Source: Kibdelosporangium philippinense
GTDB taxonomy: Bacteria > Actinomycetota > Actinomycetes > Mycobacteriales > Pseudonocardiaceae
NCBI RefSeq assembly: GCF_021390435.2
Contig: NZ_JAJVCN010000001.1
Location: forward strand, 3,596,001 to 3,660,000
Length of the DNA stretch: 64,000 bases
Direction of reading: 5' to 3'
In this document: one piece after another, positions 1 to 8,511 of the stretch
How the letters are laid out: every line of letters starts with the position of its first letter
How positions within the stretch are numbered: position 1 is the stretch's first letter
Notes under the pieces: generated by a model
Database searches by the model: none
Seen by the model: the letters and a program-made list of their open reading frames with translations, nothing else
What the model was told of the DNA's origin: nothing
Made by a program: the position numbers and the translations under genes

Positions 1-359
1 GCCGCGACATCCTGGCCAAGACACGCACCACGTGGTGCTACGACGAGATTGAAGACGCCATCGCGGGAAAAACCAACGGCGATGTGTTCACCTACAGTGC
101 CGCCCAGAAAGAGGAGCTGCTGACCCTCCTGGACCGTGATGCCGAAATCCCAATCACGAAGTACGCCGGCCCGGTCTTCATCGGTCAGGGCACCGCAGAC
201 ACCGTGGTCTATCCACTCGCCACCCAGACCACCGCCCAGAAACTGGCTGCGGCAGGCACCAATGTCGATTTCCGCTTCTACCCCGGAGCCGACCACGACA
301 CCACGCTCGCGACAGCGCTGCCTGACATCATCGCCTGGGCCCGAGCGCGCACAAGCTAG
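1..359 (+). CDS. Secretory lipase-type alpha/beta hydrolase, C-terminal part (5' end outside window)
   Basis: The reading frame is open from base 3 with no start codon that fits the family, so the gene begins upstream of the window. The visible 118 residues hold the end of an alpha/beta hydrolase: a strand ending in FIGQGTADTVV, where the Asp is the likely acid of the triad, and YPGADHDT, where the first His is the likely catalytic His. The sequence then ends in a short helix. This arrangement resembles the actinobacterial secretory lipase family (LIP, PF03583), which hydrolyses esters outside the cell. The nucleophile Ser and any signal peptide lie outside the window, so the substrate class is inferred. 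Confidence 0.75.
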   Translation, partial: RDILAKTRTTWCYDEIEDAIAGKTNGDVFTYSAAQKEELLTLLDRDAEIPITKYAGPVFIGQGTADTVVYPLATQTTAQKLAAAGTNVDFRFYPGADHDTTLATALPDIIAWARARTS

Positions 360-1334
360 GCTCATCACGCAACGTTGACCGGGTAACCGGTCTTCGGACG
401 GTCCGCGATTGTCACACCTGTTACCTGGGTTGGTGCCGCGAGGGCTGACGCCAAGGCCATGAGTTAACGGGTTCCGCGCACTCGGCGTTCGGTTGGAGCT
501 TGGGATGGCCGGCACCCCGGGATCGACCCCGTCGCCGCGGTCGCCAGGATCAGGAGTGTCCATTGTGGTCCGTCAATGGCCTCGCCAGACACACGTGTCC
601 CGCCTGTGACGGAACCGGGCGCCGTGAGGGTGTTCTTATCTTCACGGCATCCAACGCCAATGCCGGGAGTTGTCGGTTTGCTGGTCGGCCGTGGCCGGAC
701 CGGTGTTCGGGTCGACGACCTGCGGGTGTGCCTGGCCACACAGCACGGAGACCGCGGCGGCCGCAGTGAGGAGCGTTGCCGAACTCGGCGCGGGTAGTAA
801 GGCCGGCGCGAGGGGAAGATTCGGTGCGTTCAATGCCGTCAAGGTGGCCTTGACGGCATTGAATCCCGTCACAGGTGTGGTGAATGGGGCAGGTGTGACT
901 GCTGGAACATCCGGGTGTCCACAGTAGAATCCCAGGTGTCCCACGGGCCCCTTGTGACACACGCGTCACCTTTCCCTGTGTCCCGAACGCCACGGTGGGG
1001 AGAATCTCGCCGACCAGCGAGGCGCACCCGCGACTCAAGATCAACGTGGGTACCCGGGGCACGTGCAGCCCTAAAACTCCTGGCATTGCCGCTGGACGCC
1101 CCAAACAGGCCCTCACGAACAGTCGTGGACGTGACCAGAGCGTCAGCACCATGTGAGGCAGTCCACCCGTCGAGGACGAGCCCCGTTCGGGTCACCCTGG
1201 CCCAGCTCAGATTGAGCTTGGCTAGCGGCATCCGGATCCGCCGAAGAGACCCGGCAACCTTACGAAACAAGCCACTCGAAGATGACTGTCCCTCGCCCGG
1301 AACCATCGAGGCTGGCACTGATAGAACTACGCGC
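360..1334. other. Gene-free, repeat-rich intergenic region (975 bp)
   Basis: No reading frame here shows a recognisable domain, a ribosome binding site or a plausible codon pattern. The stretch contains a perfect 35-bp inverted repeat at 829-863, a degenerate relative at 621-648 (GCCGTGAGGG ... TTCACGGC), and short recurring phrases such as GTGTCCAC/TGTGTCCC and CCTCACGAAC. The last phrase recurs near 47,695. It looks like an accumulation of decayed intergenic repeats, possibly with remnants of lost genes. Confidence 0.6.
829..863. repeat. Perfect inverted repeat, copy 1 of the GCCGTSAAGGT palindrome family
   Basis: Two perfect 16-bp arms (TTCAATGCCGTCAAGG and its complement) flank a 3-base centre. 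The 23-bp core at 835-857 recurs with few changes at 47652-47674 and 60538-60560, always in gene-free DNA. There is no T-run after it and no adjacent stop codon, so it is not an obvious terminator. Confidence 0.85.
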
Positions 1335-2087
1335 GTGCGCGACTTCGTCAAGGGTGTGGGGATGTTCGGGCGGGGGTTGGGCATCCTGCTCCGGCGGCCC
1401 AAGCTGCTGCTGATCGGGGCGATACCGGCTGTCGTGACAGCTCTGCTGCTCGCGGGTGGGCTCTGGGCGCTAGTGGTGTGGATCGACGATCTCGCCATCT
1501 GGGTCACGCCGTTTGCCGATGACTGGTCGTCAGGGTGGCAGTCGACCATCCGGATCGCGGCTGGGGTCGTGATGTTCGCGGCCGCGGTGGCCCTTGGGTT
1601 GATCACCTTCTCGGCCTTGACGCTGGCTATTGGCGCGCCGTTCTACGAGTACATCGCCGAGAAGGTCGAGGATGACCTTGGTGGCGTGCCCAATGCGGTC
1701 GATCTGCCGTGGTGGCGGTTGTTGGGGATGGGGATCAGGGACGGCGTTCTGCTCGTCCTGTGGTCGTTGATGTACACGATCCCGCTGTTCTTCGCAGGTT
1801 TCATTCCGTTTGTCGGGCAGTTTGTCGTGCCGGTGATTTTGGCATTCGTCGTGGCGTGGTTCCTGGCGCTCGAACTCGTCGCGGTGCCGTTCTACCGGCG
1901 CGGGATGGCGGTGAAGCAGGTACGCGCGCACCTGAAGAAGCGCCGCATGCTCGCGTGGGGCCTGGGGCTGCCCGCGTCACTGCTGTGCGCCATCCCGCTG
2001 CTGGCGATCGTGGTCATGCCGATCGCGTTCGTCGGCGGCGTGCTCGTCGCCCGCGAGGTGCTAAGCCAGGCTCACCTCGACGCGTAG
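1335..2087 (+). CDS. EI24/CysZ-like multispan membrane protein
   Basis: The product is 250 residues with a basic N-terminus (FGRGLGILLRRPK) and about five hydrophobic segments: residues ~20-45, ~75-100, ~135-160, ~160-185 and ~215-240. The order and spacing, and the phrase GAPFYEYIAEKVE, match the EI24 domain family (PF07264), which includes the bacterial sulfate permease CysZ. Transport function is inferred only; actinobacterial members are uncharacterised. I chose the GTG at 1335 because homologues begin with a short DFVKGVGMFGRG segment and a TAGAACT element sits just upstream, suggesting a nearly leaderless transcript. The 3' end overlaps the convergent valS by 27 bp. Confidence 0.8.
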   Translation: MRDFVKGVGMFGRGLGILLRRPKLLLIGAIPAVVTALLLAGGLWALVVWIDDLAIWVTPFADDWSSGWQSTIRIAAGVVMFAAAVALGLITFSALTLAIGAPFYEYIAEKVEDDLGGVPNAVDLPWWRLLGMGIRDGVLLVLWSLMYTIPLFFAGFIPFVGQFVVPVILAFVVAWFLALELVAVPFYRRGMAVKQVRAHLKKRRMLAWGLGLPASLLCAIPLLAIVVMPIAFVGGVLVAREVLSQAHLDA

Positions 2088-4529
2088 GTCGGCCGCCGCC
2101 TGGACATCCAGCGACGCGATGTTCCCGGCCGCGGCCAGGTCCGGGCCGATCGACTTGATCACCTCAAGTTGAGCGGTCGGGGCGAACACGGCCACCTTGG
2201 ACACTTCGGCCTTCATGGACAGTTTCGCGGCCGACTTCTCCCTGCGCACCACCGTGATCACCGAGCTGGCCAAGTCAAGAGCGGCGCCATCGGCCGAGGC
2301 ACCGCCGCAAACAGGCCAACCAGCGGCGTGCACGGACGAAGAATGCCACCACGACCACGCCTCCTCCGCGCTGTACGGAAGGAAAGGCGCGAACAAACGC
2401 AGCAAAGTCTCCAGTGCCGTACGCAAAGCCAACCGCGCCGAGTCCGCATCTCCTGAAGCGCCGTAAGCCCGCTGCTTGACCAGTTCGACGTAGTCGTCGC
2501 AGAAAACCCAGAAGAACCGCTCGGTCCGCTCCAAAGCAGTCGTGTACTCGAACGCATCGAGAGCCGAAGTCGCTTGGCGCACAACGTCATCCAGCACCGC
2601 GAGCATCGCGACATCGAGTGCGGGGGTAACCCGGGCGTCGGCACCGGGAGCGGGGAACGAAAGCACGAACTTGGCCGCGTTCAACAGCTTCGTCGCCAGC
2701 CGACGGCCGATCTTCATCTGCCCCTGGTCGAACGTGGTGTCCGTGCCCGGCCGCCCGCTGGCCGCCCAGTACCGGACCGCGTCCGGGCTGTACTGGTCGA
2801 GCAGGCCCATCGGCGTCACGACATTGCCCTTGGACTTGCTCATCTTCTTGCGGTCCGGATCAAGGATCCAGCCGGACAAAGCCGCATGCCGCCATGGCAA
2901 CGTGTCCGCGCGCAAGATCGTCGCGAACAGCCAGGTCCGGATGATGTCGTGCGCCTGCGGCCGCAGATCCATCGGATACGTCAACGCGTACAACCCGGGA
3001 TCCGACTCCCAGCCACAGACAATCCGCGGAGACAGCGAAGAGGTCGCCCACGTGTCCATCACGTCCGGCTCACCGACAAAACCACCAGGCTCCCCGCGTT
3101 GCGAAGCCGTATACCCAGGGGGCACATCAGAGGACGGATCAACCGGCAGCGACGATTCATCGGGCAGGATCAACGAGCCGAGTTCCCCCTGATCGTCCAC
3201 CGCGTACCACACCGGAAAAGGCACTCCGAAGTACCGTTGCCGAGAGATCAACCAGTCGCCGTTGAGGCCACGAACCCAGTCGTCGTAACGAACCTTGAGC
3301 CCAACCGGATGCCATTGCAGTTCCGATCCACGCGCCAAAAGCACGTCCTGATGCGCGATCGACCGGATGAACCACTGCTTGCTGGCAACAATCTCAAGCG
3401 GCTTGTCGCCCTTCTCATAGAAAGCCACCGGGCGAACGATCGGCCGCGGCTCACCGTCAAGCGCGCCAGAAGAACGCAACATGGCCACGACCCGTTCCCG
3501 AGCAGTGTGCACGGTCGCGCCAACAAGCTGTTGATACGCCTCAGCGGCAACCCCCTCAGGAGCGTCTGGCAGGATCCGCCCATCGCGGCCGATAATCGTG
3601 CGCGTAGGCAGCTTCAGCTCACGCCACCAGCGCACATCGGTCAAATCGCCGAACGTGCAACACATCGCGATACCGGCGCCGCGATCCGGCTCCGCATCCT
3701 CATGCGCCAGAACAGGAATCTCCACACCGAACACCGGTGAGGTGACCGTGGTGCCAACCAAATGCCGATACCGCGAATCGTCCGGATGCGCGATCAAAGC
3801 GACACAGGCAGGCAGCAACTCGGGCCGAGTCGTCTCGATGTACAACGGCGCACCAGCCGGAGTACGAAAGCCGATGCGATGCCACGCACCAGGATGATCC
3901 CGAAACTCAACCTCCGCTTGAGCCACAGCGGTCCGGAAACCGACGTCCCACAACGTCGGCGCCGAAGACTGATACGCCTCCCCTGCCTGCAACTGACGCA
4001 GGAACGCCAACTGCGAAACACGCTGCGCACGAGCCCCGATCGTCGTGTACGTCATCGACCAGTCGACCGACAAGCCGAGCTTGCGCCACAGCTGCTCGAA
4101 CGCCTTCTCGTCCTCGATGGTAAGCCGTTCGCAGAGCTCGACGAAATTACGCCGGGAAATATCCTGAACGTTCTTGTTCCCGGGCGCGGGCGCCACGAAC
4201 GAGGGGTCGTAAGGCAACGAAGGATCACATCGGACACCGAAGTAGTTCTGCACGCGGCGTTCGGTCGGCAGGCCGTTGTCGTCCCAGCCCATCGGATAGA
4301 AAACGTGCTTTCCGCGCATCCGCTGATATCGCGCGATGATGTCGGTATGGGTGTAGGAGAACACGTGCCCGACGTGCAGTGACCCGCTGACTGTCGGCGG
4401 TGGCGTGTCGATCGAGAATACGTCGGCGCGCTGTTCCGGGGCGTCGAACCGGTACTGGCCCGCCGCCTCCCATCGCTCCGACCATTTCTCGGCCAACCCG
4501 TCCAGCGACGGTCGTTCTGGGACACTCAT
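2061..4529 (-). CDS. valS: Valine--tRNA ligase
   Basis: Class I aminoacyl-tRNA synthetase, 822 residues, which charges tRNA-Val in the cytoplasm. The HIGH signature appears as HVGH in SGSLHVGHVFSYTH near residue 50, and the KMSKS loop as KKMSKSKGNVV near residue 535. Between them lies the editing (CP1) domain; the anticodon-binding region follows. It is shorter than the usual ~880-residue bacterial ValRS and lacks a long C-terminal coiled-coil arm, so it resembles the compact archaeal/actinobacterial subtype. The ATG at 4529 is preferred over a GTG at 4553 because homologues start with VPERPSLDGL. It is divergent from the MFS gene at 4592. Many actinomycetes carry a second valS elsewhere, which cannot be judged here. 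Confidence 0.95.
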   Translation of the reverse strand: MSVPERPSLDGLAEKWSERWEAAGQYRFDAPEQRADVFSIDTPPPTVSGSLHVGHVFSYTHTDIIARYQRMRGKHVFYPMGWDDNGLPTERRVQNYFGVRCDPSLPYDPSFVAPAPGNKNVQDISRRNFVELCERLTIEDEKAFEQLWRKLGLSVDWSMTYTTIGARAQRVSQLAFLRQLQAGEAYQSSAPTLWDVGFRTAVAQAEVEFRDHPGAWHRIGFRTPAGAPLYIETTRPELLPACVALIAHPDDSRYRHLVGTTVTSPVFGVEIPVLAHEDAEPDRGAGIAMCCTFGDLTDVRWWRELKLPTRTIIGRDGRILPDAPEGVAAEAYQQLVGATVHTARERVVAMLRSSGALDGEPRPIVRPVAFYEKGDKPLEIVASKQWFIRSIAHQDVLLARGSELQWHPVGLKVRYDDWVRGLNGDWLISRQRYFGVPFPVWYAVDDQGELGSLILPDESSLPVDPSSDVPPGYTASQRGEPGGFVGEPDVMDTWATSSLSPRIVCGWESDPGLYALTYPMDLRPQAHDIIRTWLFATILRADTLPWRHAALSGWILDPDRKKMSKSKGNVVTPMGLLDQYSPDAVRYWAASGRPGTDTTFDQGQMKIGRRLATKLLNAAKFVLSFPAPGADARVTPALDVAMLAVLDDVVRQATSALDAFEYTTALERTERFFWVFCDDYVELVKQRAYGASGDADSARLALRTALETLLRLFAPFLPYSAEEAWSWWHSSSVHAAGWPVCGGASADGAALDLASSVITVVRREKSAAKLSMKAEVSKVAVFAPTAQLEVIKSIGPDLAAAGNIASLDVQAAADLRVEVSLA

Positions 4530-4591
4530 AAGGGCCAAGGTTAGCCGCGCCACGCTGGCTCACCGAGTGAATATGGCCGCGGCGAGGCAAG

Positions 4592-6166
4592 ATGCCAGCC
4601 ATGACCGCACCTTCCGCGTGGGCGCCGATGCGCCGTGCCGCATACCGTGCGCTGTGGATCGCCCAGTTCGCGTCGAACATCGGCACGTGGGCGCAGACCG
4701 TCGGCGCCCAGTGGCTGATGGGTGACCTCGGCGGCACCGACTTGCAGGTCGCGCTCGTCCAGGCGGCCACAACGCTGCCGGTGTTCCTGCTGGTCGTGCC
4801 GTCTGGCGCGCTCGGCGACATCCTCGACCGGCGCAAGGTGCTGATGTTCGGCCAGGCGCTGATGCTCATTGGCGCGGGAGCGCTGATGATACTGACGACG
4901 ACCGACGTCACCACGCCGACCATATTGCTGCTGCTGATCGCGTTGATGGGTGTCGGGCAGGCCGCGTCGATGCCGTCGTTCCAGGCGATCCAGCCTGAAC
5001 TGGTGCCGCGCGACGAGATTCCGCAGGCGGCGTTGCTCAACGGCGTCAACATGAACGTCGGCCGGGCGATCGGTCCGGCGCTGGGTGGCGCGCTGATCGC
5101 GGCCGCCGGGCCGGAAGCGACCTTCGCGTTCAACACGGTCTCGTTCGTTGGCGTGCTGCTGGTGCTCGGATTCTGGCGACGTCCGGCGGACAAACAGCCC
5201 ATGGGCGCCGAGCACATTCTCACCGCGGTACGCAGTGGCGCCCGATACGTCCGCAGTTCGCCCGCGTACGCCCGAGTTCTGGTGCGCTGCGCGCTGTTTG
5301 TGACGTTCGCCAGTGGACTGTGGGCGCTGCTGCCCGCGATCGCCCGCGGCTCGCTCGGCCTCAACGCGAGCGGTTACGGCCTCCTGCTCGGCAGCGTCGG
5401 CACGGGCGCGATCGTTGGCGCGTTCCTCGTGCCGAGAATGCTGCGGACCATCGGCAAGAACATGGTGATCACCCTCGCGACCTGTGCGTACGCCCTCACG
5501 ACGGCGATCGCGGGGATCACGACGTCGATCCCGCTGGCCATCGTGGCGATGCTCATCACCGGCACGGGCTGGATCGCGGTGTTGTCCACGTTCAACGCCG
5601 AGGCGCAGGTGCTGCTGCCCGCGTGGACTCGTGCGCGCGCCTTGGCCTACTACCAACTGATCCTGATGGGCGGGCAGGCCATCGGCGCGGTGCTGTGGGG
5701 TGCCGTGGCCAGCGTGCTGGACCTGCGTTGGGCAATGATCATCCCGGCGATCGCGATGGCGTTGGCCGCGTTCTACGCGCTACGAAAACTGCCGCTGACC
5801 GAACAGCAATTGGACGTCACGCCCGCGAGCGTCTGGGACGAGCCACCTCAGGGACCCGACGAGAAAGACGGGCCAGTCCTCGTGACGCTGGAATGGCATG
5901 TCACGGAAGCCAACGCCGCCGAGTTCGCCGACGTCATGCAACGAGTCGGCCGTTCCCGGCGACGGACCGGCGCGTCCATGTGGGGGCTGTTTCAGGACGC
6001 CGAGGCGCCCGAGCTGTTCCTTGAGACGTTCGTACTCGCGACCTGGCAGGAACACCTACGGCAGCACCTCGAGCGAGGTACTGCCGTAGATGCCAACGTC
6101 CAGCAGCGAGCCAGGGACCTTGCGCAGGGAAATCCCCAGGTCCGGCACCTGATCTGGGCGCTTTAG
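4592..6166 (+). CDS. MFS exporter with C-terminal monooxygenase-like (ABM) domain
   Basis: The product is 524 residues. The first ~415 form a 12-helix major facilitator, with the typical loop-2/3 motif GALGDILDRRKVL near residue 73. The family resembles MFS_3 (PF05977), which includes the enterobactin exporter EntS. After residue ~425 the chain becomes soluble (VLVTLEWHVTEANAAEFADVM ...) and reads like a ferredoxin-fold antibiotic-biosynthesis-monooxygenase (ABM) domain, a known extension in this family whose role is unclear. The substrate is unknown. GAGG lies 4 bases upstream of the ATG. Its stop codon overlaps the convergent penicillin-binding protein gene by 4 bp. Confidence 0.85.
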   Translation: MPAMTAPSAWAPMRRAAYRALWIAQFASNIGTWAQTVGAQWLMGDLGGTDLQVALVQAATTLPVFLLVVPSGALGDILDRRKVLMFGQALMLIGAGALMILTTTDVTTPTILLLLIALMGVGQAASMPSFQAIQPELVPRDEIPQAALLNGVNMNVGRAIGPALGGALIAAAGPEATFAFNTVSFVGVLLVLGFWRRPADKQPMGAEHILTAVRSGARYVRSSPAYARVLVRCALFVTFASGLWALLPAIARGSLGLNASGYGLLLGSVGTGAIVGAFLVPRMLRTIGKNMVITLATCAYALTTAIAGITTSIPLAIVAMLITGTGWIAVLSTFNAEAQVLLPAWTRARALAYYQLILMGGQAIGAVLWGAVASVLDLRWAMIIPAIAMALAAFYALRKLPLTEQQLDVTPASVWDEPPQGPDEKDGPVLVTLEWHVTEANAAEFADVMQRVGRSRRRTGASMWGLFQDAEAPELFLETFVLATWQEHLRQHLERGTAVDANVQQRARDLAQGNPQVRHLIWAL

Positions 6167-8274
6167 CCCATGTACTTCGGGTCACCGGGTGGCAGCGGAA
6201 CCGGGCGGATGTCCTTGTGCAGCGGTTTCATCGCCTCGAACCAGGTCTCCGCGGGGACCTTGCCGCCGTAGATGTTGCCGGTTCTGCACAGGGTGGGCCG
6301 GGCGCCGTCGCAGATCGGCTTCGGCGAGTCGCCGTCACTGAAGGTCATCACCGCACCGGCCAGGTTCGGGGTCGCGCCGATGAAGCCAGCGGACTGGTGG
6401 ATCTGGGTGGTGCCGGTCTTGGCGACCATCTGCCGGCCGTCCCAGCCCATCCGGTTGGCCGCGCCAGCCGCCGTGCCGCTGATCGTGTCCTGGCTCATCC
6501 CCTGGCCAAGGCTGCGTGCCAGGCCGGGCTCGACGGCCTGATCGCAGGACGGCTCGTTGACCGTGACCGGCTTGCCGTCGCGGTCGGTGAGCTGCTCGAT
6601 CGGGCTCGGCGGGCACCACTTGCCGTCGCTGACAATCGTGGCGGCGACGTTGGCCAGCTCGAGCACACTGGTCACGGTCACGCCAAGGGTGAACGAGCCG
6701 ATCTTGCTGTCCTTCACCCACTGTTCCTGGCTGATCCGCTGATCCGCCTTCTTGGCGTTCGGGTCCGGCTTCTCGCCGCCACTGTTGACCGTCTGCATGC
6801 TGTCGCGCAGTCCCAGCCGCACGGACATGTCGACCACGTTGTTGAGGCCTGCGCGCTCCTCAAGGATCACGAAACCGGTGTTGGGCGACTTCGCGAGCGC
6901 CTGCTGCAGAGTCATCTGCGTGTCACCGGCACTGCTGTCGTTCGTGACCGTGTACGCCTTGCCCCCGTTTTTGTAGATGGGCGAGGTGTACGACGCGGGA
7001 ACGTTGACCGTGTCCAGAACACCGACGCCCTTCTCCATCGCCGCGGCCGCCGTGAAGACCTTGTAGATCGAACCGGCGCCGAACCGGGTGATCGTGCTGG
7101 GCAGGCGGTACGCCGTCTGGCCCTTCGACGCGTCGACACCGAAGTCACGGTTGGCCACCAGAGCCCGGACCGGGTGCTTGTCGCTGCCCGGTTCGACGAT
7201 CGCCATCACGTTGGCGATGCCCGGCGTGTTCTTGGCGACCTGGTTCTCCGCGGCCTTCTTGGCCTGCTCCGTGGCGACCGGGTCCATCGTGGTCTTGATG
7301 ACGTACCCGCCGCGCTTCAGCTGATTCTTGGAGAAACCGGCCTTGGCCAGGTAATCCAGCACGTACCCGCAGAAGAACCCGGTGGTGGTGCCGCCGGAGA
7401 GGTTGCCGCAGTCGTTCGGCCGGTTGTTACGTCCCTCGACCAGGCCAAGAGGTGCCTTCTTGGCAGCGTCGGCCGCGGCCGGGCCCTCCTTGAGGAAACC
7501 GGTCGCCAGCATCCGATCGATCACCAGGTTGCGCCGCTCAAGGCCCTGGACCGGGTCTTTCAGCAGCGTGCTCGGCTTGTTGACCAGCCCGGCGAGGAAC
7601 GCGGACTGCGGCAGGGTGAGCTTGTCCGGCGTGGTGTCGAAGTAGGTGCGTGCCGCGGCCTTGATGCCGTACACGTTGCCACCGAAGGGAACCAGGTTGA
7701 GGTACCGAACCAGGATCTCGTCCTTGGTCATCAGCCGCTCGATCTCAAGGGCGAGCTTGGCCTCACGGATCTTGCGTGCCGGGCTGTGCGCCATGGCCTC
7801 CTTGCGCCCGGCCTCGTCGGTCGCGACGACGAACGCGAGGTAGTTCTTCACGTACTGCTGGGTCAGCGTCGAGCCACCACCGGCCGACTCGTTGGCGATG
7901 AACCCGCCGACCGCCTTGAGGCTGCGCTGGGTGTCCAGTCCTTTGTGCTCGTAGAACCGGTGATCCTCGATGCCGACGATCGCGTCGCGCATGTGCTGCG
8001 GGATCTCCTCCGGCTTGGCGATCTCGCGGTCCTGGTCGTAGAGGTACGCGATCGGCTGGCCGTTGCGGTCGAGGATCGTGCTGCCCAACGGCAGATCCGC
8101 CGCCACCAGATCCGCGGGCACAGCCGCGATGGTGTCACTGACGCGGTTCGCCGCCACCCCCATTCCCCCGACGTACGGGAACAGGATGGCCGCGAGCACG
8201 ACACCCGCGGTCACGCACAACGCCAACAACTTGCCGAGCGCCTTCGCCTGAGAGGCGGCCACACCAAACCCCAA
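6163..8274 (-). CDS. Class A penicillin-binding protein (glycosyltransferase/transpeptidase)
   Basis: A bifunctional peptidoglycan synthase of 703 residues anchored by one N-terminal membrane helix (residues ~15-38). The glycosyltransferase domain (~60-240) carries the catalytic Glu in GIEDHRFYEH near residue 103 and GGSTLTQQYVKN. The transpeptidase domain has the SxxK motif as SIYK in FGAGSIYKVF (~400), the second motif as SPN in KSPNTGF and the KTG motif in VAKTGTTQ (~620). It polymerises and cross-links glycan strands outside the membrane. The start is uncertain: TTG 8274 is used, while GTG 8262 has a G-rich stretch six bases upstream and could be the true start. There is no PASTA domain, unlike PonA2-type enzymes. 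Confidence 0.93.
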   Translation of the reverse strand: MGFGVAASQAKALGKLLALCVTAGVVLAAILFPYVGGMGVAANRVSDTIAAVPADLVAADLPLGSTILDRNGQPIAYLYDQDREIAKPEEIPQHMRDAIVGIEDHRFYEHKGLDTQRSLKAVGGFIANESAGGGSTLTQQYVKNYLAFVVATDEAGRKEAMAHSPARKIREAKLALEIERLMTKDEILVRYLNLVPFGGNVYGIKAAARTYFDTTPDKLTLPQSAFLAGLVNKPSTLLKDPVQGLERRNLVIDRMLATGFLKEGPAAADAAKKAPLGLVEGRNNRPNDCGNLSGGTTTGFFCGYVLDYLAKAGFSKNQLKRGGYVIKTTMDPVATEQAKKAAENQVAKNTPGIANVMAIVEPGSDKHPVRALVANRDFGVDASKGQTAYRLPSTITRFGAGSIYKVFTAAAAMEKGVGVLDTVNVPASYTSPIYKNGGKAYTVTNDSSAGDTQMTLQQALAKSPNTGFVILEERAGLNNVVDMSVRLGLRDSMQTVNSGGEKPDPNAKKADQRISQEQWVKDSKIGSFTLGVTVTSVLELANVAATIVSDGKWCPPSPIEQLTDRDGKPVTVNEPSCDQAVEPGLARSLGQGMSQDTISGTAAGAANRMGWDGRQMVAKTGTTQIHQSAGFIGATPNLAGAVMTFSDGDSPKPICDGARPTLCRTGNIYGGKVPAETWFEAMKPLHKDIRPVPLPPGDPKYMG

Positions 8275-8455
8275 TCACCCGTGAAGATCGTTCCCCATGT
8301 AATAGATGCACCAACACCCCGTAAAGTTGCTTCGTCGCGGCATCCGTGATCCAGACAACGAAATTCCCCAGGTGTCGCCTAACATCGATCTCACACGGAT
8401 CCGCTGAACGACGCCTTTTCCAGTGCCGCGGCGCAGGATGGCGAGGATAGCGGGC

Positions 8456-8505
8456 CCCTCGTGAGTGGTTAGCAGGGTTAGAACACGGCTAACCACTCAC
8501 GAGGG
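8456..8505 (-). terminator. Hairpin terminator of metE (TCGTGAGTG family, copy A)
   Basis: Perfect 18-bp arms (CCCTCGTGAGTGGTTAGC and its complement) enclose a 14-base loop containing GGTTAGAACA. It begins 6 bases after the metE stop. There is no T-run, as is common for actinobacterial terminators. Stem and loop recur at 24382-24425, 56018-56063 and, split by an insertion sequence, at 17058-18691. Confidence 0.85.
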
Positions 8506-8511
8506 CTTTCA

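Noticed and set aside
550..1152. 200-codon minus-strand frame in the first gene-free gap
   Set aside because: No domain, no ribosome site, Cys/Arg/Pro-rich composition, and it runs across the inverted repeat at 829-863.
915..1334. N-terminal extension of the EI24-like protein by 140 residues
   Set aside because: The extension has no resemblance to the family and passes through the repeat-rich gap; GTG 1335 fits the family start.
6217..8349. 710-codon open frame on the plus strand opposite the penicillin-binding protein gene
   Set aside because: It is a codon-bias shadow of the PBP gene: Arg/Asp/Val/Gly-rich text without any domain, while the minus strand has complete catalytic motifs.
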